Of a stretch of DNA of 64,000 bases, positions 8,542 to 17,832 are shown one piece after another. Under the pieces are notes generated by a model, which saw only the letters and a program-made list of their open reading frames with translations, was not told the origin of the DNA and did not search any database. The DNA comes from Bacillus siamensis KCTC 13613 (GTDB lineage: Bacteria > Bacillota > Bacilli > Bacillales > Bacillaceae). The stretch covers positions 682,001 to 746,000 of the forward strand of contig NZ_AJVF01000039.1 of NCBI RefSeq assembly GCF_000262045.1, written 5' to 3'. The translations under genes were made by a program, and so were the position numbers. How positions within the stretch are numbered: position 1 is the first letter of the stretch; every line of letters starts with the position of its first letter.

Positions 8542-8576
8542 GAGAAGCGGGCCATCCGGCATCCGCTTCTTTTTTA
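8542..8576 (+). terminator. cadA terminator
   Basis: The stem AGAAGCGG / CCGCTTCT is followed by T6. It separates cadA from bdbD. Confidence 0.8.
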
Positions 8577-8600
8577 TTTTAAAAATAATGAGGTGTCTGA

Positions 8601-9272
8601 GTGAAAAAGAAACAATCGTCTGCGAAATTTGCGGTGATTCTGACGTTAATCGTTGTCGTTTTATTTGCGGCCATCGTAATTATTAACAACCAAACGGAAA
8701 AAGCGGGCGAAACAGCCGCCGAACAGCCTTCCATTAAAGGACAGCCCGTGCTTGGCAAAGACAGCGCGCCTGTGACGGTAGTTGAATTCGGAGATTACAA
8801 ATGTCCGTCATGCAAAGTATTTAACAGCGATATCTTTCCGAAAATCAAAAAAGATTTTATCGATAAAGGCGACGTGAAATTTTCATTTGTGAACGTCATG
8901 TTCCACGGAACAGGCTCGCGTCTGGCGGCACTTGCTTCAGAAGAGGTGTGGAAGGAAGACCCGGCATCATTCTGGGCTTTCCATGAAAAGCTGTTTGAAG
9001 AGCAGCCGTCAAGCGAACAGGAATGGGTCACGCCTGCATTGCTTGAAAAAACGGTCAAAAGCACCGCGAAAAAGGTTGATCCTGACAAGCTGAAGGAAAA
9101 CCTTGATAAAGAAACCTTCACAACAGAGCTGAAAGCTGACACTGACCTGAATGATAAATTAAATATCACGGCGACACCGACGATTTACGTAAATGACAAA
9201 GTGATTAAAGACTTCTCTGATTATGAGGAGATTTCAAAAACGATTAAGAAAGAGCTGAAAAATGAAAAATAG
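8601..9272 (+). CDS. bdbD: DsbA-like thiol-disulfide oxidoreductase
   Basis: A 223-residue membrane-anchored extracytoplasmic protein that introduces disulfide bonds into secreted and competence proteins. One N-terminal transmembrane helix (about residues 10-30, FAVILTLIVVVLFAAIVII) anchors a thioredoxin-fold domain with the active site CPSC (KCPSCKVF) and the cis-proline loop ATPTIYV. The start is GTG 8601, preceded by GAGGTG. The last 11 bases overlap bdbC, which reoxidises it. Confidence 0.95.
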   Translation: MKKKQSSAKFAVILTLIVVVLFAAIVIINNQTEKAGETAAEQPSIKGQPVLGKDSAPVTVVEFGDYKCPSCKVFNSDIFPKIKKDFIDKGDVKFSFVNVMFHGTGSRLAALASEEVWKEDPASFWAFHEKLFEEQPSSEQEWVTPALLEKTVKSTAKKVDPDKLKENLDKETFTTELKADTDLNDKLNITATPTIYVNDKVIKDFSDYEEISKTIKKELKNEK

Positions 9273-9681
9273 AATCGTATTTTTATATGCTTCTTGGGTA
9301 ATAGCTCTTGTTGCCATGCTCGGCAGCCTATATTTCAGCGAGATCAGAAAATTCATACCGTGCGAGCTGTGCTGGTATCAAAGAATTCTCATGTACCCGC
9401 TTGTCCTGATTTTAGGAATCGCCACCTTTCAGGGTGACACGCGCGTGAAAAAATATGTGCTCCCGATGGCCGTCATCGGCGCGTTTATATCGATCATGCA
9501 TTACCTTGAGCAGAAGGTGCCCGGTTTCAGCGGCATCAAGCCATGCGTCTACGGCGTGCCTTGCTCATCTGAATATATTAACTGGTTCGGTTTTATTACC
9601 ATTCCATTCTTAGCATTGACGGCATTTATTCTCATTATTGTCTGCATGTGTTTTGTCAAAGCGGAACGCACGGCAAAATAA
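9262..9681 (+). CDS. bdbC: DsbB-like quinone-linked thiol oxidase
   Basis: A 139-residue membrane protein with four predicted helices. It reoxidises BdbD and passes electrons to the quinone pool. The first extracytoplasmic loop has CELCWYQR (CxxC) and the second has the cysteine pair in KPCVYGVPCSSEY, the two catalytic pairs expected of DsbB/BdbC. It is translationally coupled to bdbD by an 11-base overlap and followed by a clear terminator. It matches B. subtilis BdbC (138 aa). Confidence 0.95.
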   Translation: MKNRIVFLYASWVIALVAMLGSLYFSEIRKFIPCELCWYQRILMYPLVLILGIATFQGDTRVKKYVLPMAVIGAFISIMHYLEQKVPGFSGIKPCVYGVPCSSEYINWFGFITIPFLALTAFILIIVCMCFVKAERTAK

Positions 9682-9712
9682 AGAGCCTGCTCCATGGGAG
9701 CGGCTCTTTTTC
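9682..9712 (+). terminator. bdbDC terminator
   Basis: The stem AGAGCCtGCTCC / GGGAGCgGGCTCT-like hairpin is followed by TTTTTC. It ends three bases before the stop of the convergent protease gene and may serve both. Confidence 0.8.
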
Positions 9713-9714
9713 TA

Positions 9715-10515
9715 TTATCTGTACCAAGCTTTGTTTGTCTCAATCTGTCTGTTATGGGAACTGTCCCAAATATCTACGGAATAGGCATAATCATAATTCA
9801 TGACGCAGCGGATGCCGCTGCCTTGGGCGTCATGCTGAAGTCCGAAATTATGGGAAAACTCGTGCTGGGCCGCTTTCGCCGTGTTGGCCGTTCCTTGATC
9901 AAGGTTCACGCTGAAAGCCGGGCCGCTCGGTTTGCCGTTATATACATACGCGATACCGCCGGCGTCAAAACTCGATTTTGCGGTAAAACCGACGACAAAA
10001 TGATAATTTTGATTTCTGAAGCTGCTTTGGAGATTCGATAAAATCTGAGAACTGTTTGAGCCGGAGGAATTCCAGGCTTGCACGGCCTGTACGACAAAAT
10101 CAATGTTATGATCACGGTTGAAGGCGACATCAGCCTGCTCCACGATCTGGACGATTCGCGTTTGCCAGTCGCTGTATTTGGCGCGGTATTCAGCGTCCGC
10201 CACCGCCAGTACTCTGACCTTCTGAGAGCCCGTGCTGGCTTTAGTTGAGGCTTTATCCTGATTGACATTGGCATCGAATCGTTTCGTGCCGACCTGCTTA
10301 CCGTTTTCATCCAGAATTTTTGTATCAACCGTCTGTTCAATCTGAACCGGGCCTTTCAGATCTTTAAAATGATCGGCTTTCGGAAGCGGGTCCGTATACA
10401 CCGTTTTGGCCGGCTCCGCGTGAGTGTGCGAATGCGTATGGTTTTCGGCTGACGGCAGGCCGGGAATTAATCCGGCGGCCAGTAAAACTGGAAAAACAAG
10501 TGAACTGATTTTCAT
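9715..10515 (-). CDS. secreted metzincin zinc protease, MEROPS M84 (MpriBi)-like
   Basis: A 266-residue preproprotein. The N-terminal signal peptide (MKISSLVFPVLLAAGLIPGLPSA) is followed by a histidine-rich stretch ENHTHSHTHAEP and a charged pro-region. Near the C-terminus it has the metzincin zinc site HEFSHNFGLQHD, with ligands His218, His222 and His228, and a Met-turn CVMNY (Met239). The compact catalytic domain of about 170 residues with this motif recalls the MpriBi family from B. intermedius and B. pumilus, which shares features of astacins and adamalysins. GGGGGG precedes ATG 10515. B. subtilis 168 has no gene here; it appears inserted between bdbC and yvgT. Substrates are unknown. Confidence 0.8.
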   Translation of the reverse strand: MKISSLVFPVLLAAGLIPGLPSAENHTHSHTHAEPAKTVYTDPLPKADHFKDLKGPVQIEQTVDTKILDENGKQVGTKRFDANVNQDKASTKASTGSQKVRVLAVADAEYRAKYSDWQTRIVQIVEQADVAFNRDHNIDFVVQAVQAWNSSGSNSSQILSNLQSSFRNQNYHFVVGFTAKSSFDAGGIAYVYNGKPSGPAFSVNLDQGTANTAKAAQHEFSHNFGLQHDAQGSGIRCVMNYDYAYSVDIWDSSHNRQIETNKAWYR

Positions 10516-10666
10516 CTTATAACCCCCCTTTTTTGTTAAGAGAAGGTATTCAATGTAACTTCCAATAAACCTCCTAATATAGTATAAAATAGGAAAATAT
10601 TCTCGCCTCCAGATATGCTGATTGCAGTTGTCCCGATTTTGGGATCAGAATCTTTCAAAAATAAGG

Positions 10667-10695
10667 TTGATTTTAAGAGAAAGCGATTATAAAAT
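10667..10695 (+). promoter_or_regulatory. sigma-A promoter of yvgT
   Basis: TTGATT (10667-10672), a 17-base spacer and TAAAAT (10690-10695), 46 bases before the start codon. Confidence 0.5.
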
Positions 10696-10740
10696 CTAAT
10701 GGTCGTCAGAAAATTTAACAAATAAAAAGGAGCATATGGA

Positions 10741-11349
10741 ATGGCCTGGGAGCTGCTTAGTGTAATCGGCATCATTGCGTTTGCGGTCAGCGGAGCGATT
10801 GTTGCGATGGAAGAGGAGTATGATATTTTAGGCGTGTATATCTTGGGGATTGTAACGGCGTTCGGCGGCGGAGCCATCCGAAACCTGCTGATCGGTGTTC
10901 CGGTCTCCGCCTTGTGGGAGCAAGGCGCATTTTTTCAAATCGCTCTCGCATCAGTTACGATTGTCTTTTTATTTCCGAAGCTGCTGTTAAGACATTGGAG
11001 TAAATGGGGCAACTTATCCGATGCCATCGGGCTTTCGGCGTTTGCCATCCAAGGCGCTTTGTATGCCGTAAAAATGGGCCATCCGCTCAGTGCAGTGGTT
11101 GCGGCCGCGGTGCTGACCGGAAGCGGGGGCGGCATCATACGGGATCTGCTCGCGGGCAGGAAGCCCCTTGTGCTCAAGTCGGAAATTTATGCAGTCTGGG
11201 CCGCACTCGGAGGATTAATCGTGGGCCTCGGCTGGGCCGGGAATGCCGCAGGTTTGTATGTGCTGTTCCTAGTGCTTGTGGCATGCCGCATCTGCAGTTA
11301 TGTTTTCAGGTGGCGCCTGCCGATTCGTTCCTATCATATAGATCAGTAA
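10741..11349 (+). CDS. yvgT: UPF0126/TRIC-family membrane protein
   Basis: A 202-residue integral membrane protein with about seven helices made of two homologous three-helix halves. Each half carries the family motif: GIVTAFGGGAIRNLLIG and LTGSGGGIIRDLLAGRKP. Members resemble trimeric intracellular cation channels or are labelled as glycine-transporter domains; the B. subtilis protein YvgT has no assigned substrate. AAAAGGAG precedes the start, and the overlapping ATG at 10736 is out of frame. It has its own promoter and terminator. Confidence 0.85.
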   Translation: MAWELLSVIGIIAFAVSGAIVAMEEEYDILGVYILGIVTAFGGGAIRNLLIGVPVSALWEQGAFFQIALASVTIVFLFPKLLLRHWSKWGNLSDAIGLSAFAIQGALYAVKMGHPLSAVVAAAVLTGSGGGIIRDLLAGRKPLVLKSEIYAVWAALGGLIVGLGWAGNAAGLYVLFLVLVACRICSYVFRWRLPIRSYHIDQ

Positions 11350-11382
11350 AAAACCGATTTCATAAAAGAAATCGGTTTTTTT
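11350..11382 (+). terminator. yvgT terminator
   Basis: The stem AAACCGATTTC / GAAATCGGTTT with T7. Confidence 0.88.
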
Positions 11383-11501
11383 GCATAACGGATAAAAAGA
11401 CGCCCGATATGATAAGAAAAAGGGTATTTGACTATAATGATGAATAATATGTTTGTGTAAAGAAAGCCGGATTTGTCAGCTTGATGTCGGAGGTGCCGCT
11501 G

Positions 11502-13817
11502 ATGGCAAAACGTGATGAAGAATGGAAAGAAGAGCAGGAAAGAATCAATTTTGTCATGAAGGAACTGGATCAGAAACAAACGCGTCTTGAAGCATCATCG
11601 GGCGGATTGAAGCAGGATATTGTCGGTTTGAGAAAAACGTTTTGGGATGATGTCACGGTTAATTTGGATGATGCCCATGAAGCGGCGGAAACATTTTCAA
11701 GCATTAAACAGCAGGCTGAAATGCTTTCAGAACGTGAACGGACGCATCGGCTTCAATACCGGCAGCTTCAAAAAATCCAAAAGCTGAAAGCCTCTCCTTA
11801 CTTCGGCCGTGTCGATTTTACGGAAAAAGGGGAGTCCTCTGCCGAGCAGATTTATATCGGGCTGACTTCTTTAATGGATGAAAACAATGAGCATTTTCTC
11901 ATTTACGATTGGCGTGCGCCCATTTCATCTCTTTACTATCAATATTCCCCGGGAAAAGCCCGCTATGAAGTTCCGGAAGAAACGATAGAAGGGGACATCA
12001 CACTGAAGCGGCAGTTTATCATTAAAAACGGGACGCTTAAAGCGATGTTTAACACGGATATGACGATTGGTGACGAAATGCTGCAAGAGGTGCTGAGCGG
12101 CCATTCCGGCCAGCAGATGAAAAACATCGTGTCAACCATCCAAAAAGAACAGAATGAAATCATTCGTGATGAAAAAAGCAAATATCTCATCGTTCAGGGA
12201 GCTGCCGGAAGCGGGAAAACATCCGCGGCGCTTCAGCGGGCCGCTTACTTGCTGTACCGCGGGCGCGGTGTGCTTGACGCCCGTCAGATCGTGCTGTTTT
12301 CTCCGAACATTTTATTCAACAGTTACGTTTCCGCCGTATTGCCGGAACTGGGAGAAGAAAATATGGAGCAGGCCACGTTTCAGGAATATATCGCCCGCCG
12401 GCTCGGACGAAAGTTTAAATGTGAAAGCCCGTACGAACAGCTCGAATATTGCCTGACTGAGCAGAATCAGGACGCCCTTTCCGTAAGACTCGCAGCCATT
12501 GCTTACAAAGCGTCACCAGCTTTTCAGGCCATGATTGACCGTTATGCCGGGTCGCTTTCGGTCTCCGGTCTGATATGTAAACAGATCAGCTTCCGGGGAG
12601 ACATCCTGATTTCAAAAGAGCGGATTGAAACCTATTTTTATTCGCTTGATAAGCAGCTGCCGATTCCGAACAGAGCGGAGCTGACGGCGGAATGGCTTCT
12701 TACGGAAATCAGCGCACTCGAAAAAAAGGAGCGTAAGAAGGAATGGGTACTGCAGGAGAGTGAGCTGCTTGATAAGGAAGATTATGCTGAGGTTTATCAA
12801 AAACTTAAGAAGCAAGCTGCGGATGACGAACCTGCATTTGACGACCATCAGCGTGAACAGCGCCTGCTTGGCGCCATTATTGTCCGCAAAGCCTTTAAAC
12901 CGATTAAACAGGCCGTCAGACAGCTCGGCTTTCTCGATATAAAACGGATGTACCTCCGGCTGTTTTCAGACTGGGGAGCTGATGAAAAGCCCGATCATTG
13001 GCAGAGCATCGGGGCTTTAACCCGCAGCGCATTTGCAGAACGGTCGCTCCCATATGAAGATGCTGCTCCGTATCTGTATTTGCAGGACCTGATAGAAGGA
13101 AAAAGAATAAACACACAAATGAAGCACGTTTTCATTGATGAAGCGCAGGATTATTCCTCTTTTCAGCTCACGTATATTCAAAGCATCTTCCCGGCTGCAA
13201 AAATGACGGTGCTCGGTGATGTCAGCCAGTCGATTTATGCACACACCATTACCGGTCCTTCTTCACTCGCCGGCTGCTTCCGCAATGGCGCAGAAAAGTA
13301 TGTCAGCCTGAAGAGGACTTACAGATCGACGCGGCAGATTGTTGAATTTACGAAAGCGCTGCTGGCTGAAGGTGATGACATTGAGCCTTTTAACCGGAAC
13401 GGGGAAAAACCGCGGGTTCTGCGGGCGGATACTGAAAAAGAGCGCCGCGAGCAATTGACTCAAACAATACGGGAGCTCAGGCAAAAAGGCCGGGAGACGA
13501 TCGCTGTCATCTGCAAAACGGCCGCGGAAGCGGAAAAAGTGTTTCAGACAGTCAGCGCCGGGAGCGGTGTCCGTTTAATCAATAAAGAAAACCAGCCTTT
13601 TCAAAAAGGGGTATGCGTCATTCCCGTGTATTTGGCAAAAGGCATTGAGTTTGACGCCGTCATTGTCGCTGACGCCTCTGCTGCTCAGTATAAAAGCGGG
13701 CATGACCGCAAGCTGTTATATACGGCCTGCACGCGGGCGATGCATCATCTGACCGTGCTGTCTCGGGGAGAACTCTCTCCTTTTATAAACGAAGTGCCCG
13801 CCGGCTTATTCGTGTAA
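11502..13817 (+). CDS. helD: RNA polymerase-associated helicase-like recycling factor HelD
   Basis: A 771-residue SF1 helicase-like ATPase that binds RNA polymerase and drives release from DNA and recycling, together with delta factor. The N-terminal arm is a long charged coiled coil (about residues 1-90). Walker A is GAAGSGKT (about residues 232-239), followed by [21 protein letters not shown]. Walker B is [11 protein letters not shown], with GDVSQSIY and [14 protein letters not shown] as later helicase motifs. ATG 11502 is chosen because GGAGGTG lies 6 bases upstream; in-frame starts at 11481 and 11484 lack a site. Size and sequence match B. subtilis HelD (YvgS, 774 aa). Confidence 0.92.
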   Translation: MAKRDEEWKEEQERINFVMKELDQKQTRLEASSGGLKQDIVGLRKTFWDDVTVNLDDAHEAAETFSSIKQQAEMLSERERTHRLQYRQLQKIQKLKASPYFGRVDFTEKGESSAEQIYIGLTSLMDENNEHFLIYDWRAPISSLYYQYSPGKARYEVPEETIEGDITLKRQFIIKNGTLKAMFNTDMTIGDEMLQEVLSGHSGQQMKNIVSTIQKEQNEIIRDEKSKYLIVQGAAGSGKTSAALQRAAYLLYRGRGVLDARQIVLFSPNILFNSYVSAVLPELGEENMEQATFQEYIARRLGRKFKCESPYEQLEYCLTEQNQDALSVRLAAIAYKASPAFQAMIDRYAGSLSVSGLICKQISFRGDILISKERIETYFYSLDKQLPIPNRAELTAEWLLTEISALEKKERKKEWVLQESELLDKEDYAEVYQKLKKQAADDEPAFDDHQREQRLLGAIIVRKAFKPIKQAVRQLGFLDIKRMYLRLFSDWGADEKPDHWQSIGALTRSAFAERSLPYEDAAPYLYLQDLIEGKRINTQMKHVFIDEAQDYSSFQLTYIQSIFPAAKMTVLGDVSQSIYAHTITGPSSLAGCFRNGAEKYVSLKRTYRSTRQIVEFTKALLAEGDDIEPFNRNGEKPRVLRADTEKERREQLTQTIRELRQKGRETIAVICKTAAEAEKVFQTVSAGSGVRLINKENQPFQKGVCVIPVYLAKGIEFDAVIVADASAAQYKSGHDRKLLYTACTRAMHHLTVLSRGELSPFINEVPAGLFV

Positions 13818-13846
13818 GCCCTTTGCCCAAGTGCAAAGGGCTTTTT
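13816..13846 (+). terminator. helD terminator
   Basis: The perfect 11-bp stem AAGCCCTTTGC / GCAAAGGGCTT with T5. Its first base is in the helD stop codon. Confidence 0.9.
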
Positions 13847-13857
13847 ATCATTAGTAA

Positions 13858-13872
13858 TCTTAATCATTATCA
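13858..13872. promoter_or_regulatory. Fur-box-like sequence upstream of cysJ
   Basis: TCTTAATCATTATCA matches 13 of 15 positions of the Bacillus 7-1-7 Fur box (TGATAATCATTATCA). It lies about 60 bases upstream of the cysJ -35 element, so simple repression is doubtful. Confidence 0.3.
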
Positions 13873-13899
13873 TCATGATTATATATTTTACTTACACAC

Positions 13900-13917
13900 A
13901 AACTTTCGGTAAAGTTT
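13900..13917. promoter_or_regulatory. inverted repeat, candidate CysL activator site for cysJI
   Basis: The perfect 7-4-7 repeat AAACTTT-cggt-AAAGTTT is centred about 26 bases upstream of the TTGACA at 13934, near -62. This is where a LysR-type activator would bind, and CysL is the known activator of cysJI in B. subtilis. The identity of the binding protein is inference. Confidence 0.5.
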
Positions 13918-13933
13918 CAATTAGAATATTATT

Positions 13934-13963
13934 TTGACAATTCCTATAGAAATAACGTACGTT
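13934..13963 (+). promoter_or_regulatory. cysJI promoter
   Basis: Perfect TTGACA (13934-13939) but only a weak -10 (TACGTT at 18-base spacing), which suits an activator-dependent promoter. The -10 overlaps a 10-base palindrome AACGTACGTT (13954-13963). Confidence 0.5.
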
Positions 13964-13992
13964 ACGTTTAATTCCTTGTGAGGTGGATATCG

Positions 13993-15801
13993 TTGCAACT
14001 TCAGGTCATGAACAGTCCGTTTAATCAGGAGCAGGCAGAGCTCCTTAACCGCCTTCTGCCGACCTTGACAGAATCACAGAAAATCTGGCTGAGCGGTTAT
14101 TTGGCTGCGGCCCGGTCCGAGTCCGGTGAAGCAGCCGCACCCGCTCCCCAGGCTGCGGCAGAAAGCCCGGCAGTCTCGAAAGAAGTGACCGTATTATACG
14201 GATCGCAAACGGGAAATGCGGAAGGTCTTGCGAAACAGACGGTAAAGACGCTTGAGGAACGGGGATTCCAAGTCACCGTCGCGTCGATGAACGATTTTAA
14301 GCCGAATAATCTGAAAAAAATAAACAATTTACTGATCGTGGTGAGCACGCACGGAGAGGGCGATCCGCCGGATAACGCGCTGGCTTTTCATGAATTTCTT
14401 CACGGCAGACGCGCGCCGAAGCTTGAAGCGCTCCGTTTTTCCGTTTTGGCGCTCGGGGACAGCTCGTATGAATTTTTCTGCCAGACGGGCAAAGAGTTCG
14501 ACGAGCGTCTTAAAGAGCTCGGCGGCACGCAGCTTGCGCCCCGGGTTGATTGCGATCTTGATTATGATGAACCGTTTTCAGAATGGCTTGATGCGGTTAT
14601 CGGCGGCCTGAACGAAGGTGCGGGAAACCAAACAGCCGAAGCGCCTGCCGAGACGCCTGCTCTCGGTGAATCCGTTTATTCCAGAACGAACCCGTTTCGG
14701 GCGGAGGTTCTTGAGAACATCAATCTGAACGGGCGCGGTTCGAATAAAGAAACACGCCATCTGGAGCTTTCGCTTGAAGGATCCGGCCTCGCGTATCAGC
14801 CCGGAGACAGCCTCGGCATCTATCCGGAAAATGATCCGGCGCTCGTGGATGAGCTGATCAATGAGCTGAAATGGGACCCGAAACAGGAAGTGGCGGTGAA
14901 TAAGCAAGGAGAGACCCGTCCGCTGAAAGACGCGCTCACTTCTCATTTTGAAATTACAGTGTTAACAAAACCGCTCTTGCAAAAGGCCGCACAGTTTACG
15001 ACTGACAAAAAGCTGAGTGAACTTCTGGCCGAAGGAAATGAAGAGCAGGTGAAAGCATACATCAACGGCCGTGACCTGCTTGATCTCGTCCGGGATTTCG
15101 GTCCGTGGGAAGCGTCCGCGGAAGACTTTCTTTCCATCCTGCGTAAAATGCCGGCCCGGCTCTATTCGATCGCAAGCAGTTTAGAAGCGAATCCGGAAGA
15201 AGTGCATCTGACCATCGGAGCGGTCAGATATGACGCGCACGGCAGAGAACGAAAGGGCGTCTGCAGCATTCTGTGTGCGGAAAGACTCCAGCCGGGAGAT
15301 ACGCTTCCGATTTACATTCAGCACAACCAAAACTTCAAGCTGCCGGAAAACCCGGATACACCAATTATTATGGTCGGACCGGGGACAGGCATCGCGCCGT
15401 TCCGTTCCTTTATGCAGGAACGTGAAGAAACCGGTTCTGAAGGGAAAACATGGCTGTTTTTCGGAGATCAGCACTTTGTCACTGATTTTCTGTATCAGAC
15501 GGAATGGCAAAAATGGCTGCAAAACGGTGTACTCACAAAAATGGACGTCGCTTTTTCCCGGGATTCGGAGGAAAAAGTATATGTGCAGCACCGTATGAAA
15601 GAACAAAGCAAAGAGCTGTATGAATGGCTGCAGCAGGGAGCCGCCGTATATATCTGCGGTGATGAACAGCATATGGCGCATGACGTGCACCAGGCGCTTC
15701 TCGATATCATTCAGGAAGAAGGCGGCATGAGCCGTGAAAAAGCGGAAAGCTTCCTGGCAGACATGCAGCAGAAAAAACGCTATCAGCGTGACGTATATTG
15801 A
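13993..15801 (+). CDS. cysJ: assimilatory sulfite reductase (NADPH), flavoprotein subunit
   Basis: A 602-residue diflavin reductase that moves electrons from NADPH through FAD and FMN to the haemoprotein CysI. The N-terminal flavodoxin domain (about residues 60-200) has the FMN phosphate loop LYGSQTGNAEGLA and STHGEGDPPDNA. The FAD domain has RLYSIASSLEANPEEVHLTI, and the NADP domain has MVGPGTGIAPFRSF and VYICGDEQHMAHDV. TTG 13993 is taken as the start because GAGGTGG lies 4-5 bases upstream and MQLQVMNSPFNQEQ is the B. subtilis N-terminus. It forms an operon with cysI, 27 bases downstream. Confidence 0.95.
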   Translation: MQLQVMNSPFNQEQAELLNRLLPTLTESQKIWLSGYLAAARSESGEAAAPAPQAAAESPAVSKEVTVLYGSQTGNAEGLAKQTVKTLEERGFQVTVASMNDFKPNNLKKINNLLIVVSTHGEGDPPDNALAFHEFLHGRRAPKLEALRFSVLALGDSSYEFFCQTGKEFDERLKELGGTQLAPRVDCDLDYDEPFSEWLDAVIGGLNEGAGNQTAEAPAETPALGESVYSRTNPFRAEVLENINLNGRGSNKETRHLELSLEGSGLAYQPGDSLGIYPENDPALVDELINELKWDPKQEVAVNKQGETRPLKDALTSHFEITVLTKPLLQKAAQFTTDKKLSELLAEGNEEQVKAYINGRDLLDLVRDFGPWEASAEDFLSILRKMPARLYSIASSLEANPEEVHLTIGAVRYDAHGRERKGVCSILCAERLQPGDTLPIYIQHNQNFKLPENPDTPIIMVGPGTGIAPFRSFMQEREETGSEGKTWLFFGDQHFVTDFLYQTEWQKWLQNGVLTKMDVAFSRDSEEKVYVQHRMKEQSKELYEWLQQGAAVYICGDEQHMAHDVHQALLDIIQEEGGMSREKAESFLADMQQKKRYQRDVY

Positions 15802-15828
15802 TTTTGGTTTGAAAGGAGCTTATTCAGC

Positions 15829-17544
15829 ATGGTGAACAACATTTTAAAAGCGCCGGAAGGCCCTCCAAGTGATGTTGAGGAAATTAAAGAAAAAAGTGAT
15901 TATTTGCGCGGCACATTGAAAGAAGTCATGCTTGACCGGATTTCAGCCGGCATCCCGGACGATGACAACCGGCTGATGAAGCATCACGGCAGCTACCTGC
16001 AGGATGACCGCGATCTCCGCAATGAACGTCAGAAACAAAAGCTTGAACCGGCTTATCAATTCATGCTGCGCGTCCGGATGCCAGGCGGCGTGTCAACTCC
16101 GGAACAATGGCTTGTCATGGATGAACTGGCGCAAAAATACGGAAACAATACATTAAAGCTGACAACGCGCGAAACGTTCCAAATGCACGGAATTTTAAAA
16201 TGGAACATGAAAAAAACGATTCAGAAAATCAATGAGGCGCTGCTTGATACCATTGCGGCCTGCGGAGATGTCAACCGAAACGTCATGTGCGCTTCAAATC
16301 CGTATCAGTCTGAAATCCATGCGGAAGTGTACGAATGGTCGAAAAAACTGAGTGACGACCTTCTTCCGCGCACGAGAGCCTATCATGAAATCTGGCTTGA
16401 TGAGGAACGGGTGGCGGGCACTCCTGATACGGAAACGGAACCGATGTACGGGCCGCTGTATTTGCCGCGGAAATTTAAAATCGGAATCGCCGTGCCTCCG
16501 TCCAATGATATTGATGTCTTTTCTCAAGATCTCGGCTTCATTGCGATTGTAGAAGAAGGCAGACTTATCGGATTCAACGTGGCAATCGGCGGCGGTATGG
16601 GAATGACGCACGGTGATACGGCCACTTATCCGCAGCTTTCAAAAGTCATCGGCTTCTGCAAACCGGAGCAGCTGTATGATGTAGCGGAAAAAACCATTAC
16701 GATTCAGCGTGATTACGGAAATCGTTCCGTCAGAAAGAATGCCAGATTTAAATATACTGTTGACCGTCTCGGTCTGGAAAATGTAAAAGCTGAGCTGGAA
16801 AACCGCCTCGGCTGGCAGCTGGATGAGGCGAAACCTTATCATTTTGACCATAACGGCGACCGTTACGGATGGGTGAAAGGCGTAAAAGGAAAATGGCATT
16901 TTACGATGTTCATCGAAGGCGGCCGTGTCACGGACTATGAGGATTATAAGCTGATGACGGGATTACGTGAAATCGCCAAAGTCCATACGGGAGATTTCCG
17001 TCTCACCTCTAATCAAAACCTGATTATCGGCAATGTGACGAGCGAGAAAAAGAAACAAATCAGCGCATTAATCGAACAATACGGTCTGACAGACGGCCGG
17101 CAGCATTCCGCCCTGCGCCGCAGTTCAATGGCTTGCGTCGCGCTTCCGACATGCGGGCTCGCCATGGCCGAAGCGGAGCGGTATCTGCCGAAGCTGATTG
17201 ATAAAATTGAAGCCATTGTTGACGAAAACGGTCTGCGGGATGAAGAAATCACCATCCGTATGACTGGCTGCCCGAATGGCTGCGCCCGCCATGCGCTCGG
17301 CGAAATCGGATTTATCGGAAAAGCGCCGGGAAAATATAATATGTATTTAGGAGCTGCATTTGACGGCAGCCGTTTAAGCAAAATGTACCGGGAAAATATC
17401 GGTGAAGAGGAGATTCTCAGTGAGCTCAGCACCATTCTGCCGCGTTATGCGAAAGAGCGCGAGGAAGGCGAACACTTTGGAGATTTCGTCATCCGTGCGG
17501 GCATTATTAAAGCGACAACAGACGGAACGAATTTTCACGAATAA
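15829..17544 (+). CDS. cysI: assimilatory sulfite reductase (NADPH), sirohaem iron-sulfur subunit
   Basis: A 571-residue enzyme that reduces sulfite to sulfide for cysteine synthesis. The four cysteines that ligate the 4Fe-4S cluster and bridge to sirohaem are in [16 protein letters not shown] and [14 protein letters not shown]. The nitrite/sulfite reductase ferredoxin-like half-domains are seen at [16 protein letters not shown] and [24 protein letters not shown] precedes ATG 15829. Length equals B. subtilis CysI. It is the last gene of the cysJI operon and is followed by a strong terminator. Confidence 0.96.
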   Translation: MVNNILKAPEGPPSDVEEIKEKSDYLRGTLKEVMLDRISAGIPDDDNRLMKHHGSYLQDDRDLRNERQKQKLEPAYQFMLRVRMPGGVSTPEQWLVMDELAQKYGNNTLKLTTRETFQMHGILKWNMKKTIQKINEALLDTIAACGDVNRNVMCASNPYQSEIHAEVYEWSKKLSDDLLPRTRAYHEIWLDEERVAGTPDTETEPMYGPLYLPRKFKIGIAVPPSNDIDVFSQDLGFIAIVEEGRLIGFNVAIGGGMGMTHGDTATYPQLSKVIGFCKPEQLYDVAEKTITIQRDYGNRSVRKNARFKYTVDRLGLENVKAELENRLGWQLDEAKPYHFDHNGDRYGWVKGVKGKWHFTMFIEGGRVTDYEDYKLMTGLREIAKVHTGDFRLTSNQNLIIGNVTSEKKKQISALIEQYGLTDGRQHSALRRSSMACVALPTCGLAMAEAERYLPKLIDKIEAIVDENGLRDEEITIRMTGCPNGCARHALGEIGFIGKAPGKYNMYLGAAFDGSRLSKMYRENIGEEEILSELSTILPRYAKEREEGEHFGDFVIRAGIIKATTDGTNFHE

Positions 17545-17592
17545 GATGAGCTGCTGAAACAATTTACTGAACAGTAAGAACGCAGCCATGCG

Positions 17593-17628
17593 AAAAGCCT
17601 GTTTTCATAGAAAACAGGCTTTTTCTTT
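17593..17628 (+). terminator. cysJI terminator
   Basis: The perfect 14-bp stem AAAAGCCTGTTTTC / GAAAACAGGCTTTT with a T-rich tail. Confidence 0.92.
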
Positions 17629-17738
17629 TTTTAGAAAAAAAGTAGCCGAAGGCAAAAAAAGTTCCCCGTGAGCACGTTATGAGAAATTTTAAATAAAAAC
17701 GGGTAATATAAGAGAAGAAAGGTTGTGTGCGGAAAATA

Positions 17739-17787
17739 TACCGGGCCAGCCCGGTAATTGGCTCAGGCCTTTGACAGGGGCCGTGAG
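17739..17787 (+). other. structured 5' leader of nhaK with two stable hairpins
   Basis: Hairpin 1 is a perfect 7-bp stem TACCGGG-ccag-CCCGGTA (17739-17756). Hairpin 2 pairs CTCAGGCC with GGCCgTGAG around a 9-base loop (17762-17787). They occupy the about 75 bases before the ribosome binding site. I do not recognise a named riboswitch. Confidence 0.45.
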
Positions 17788-17832
17788 AACAGGCAATGAT
17801 GATTCAATGCAGCAGATGAAGGAGGTCATGCT

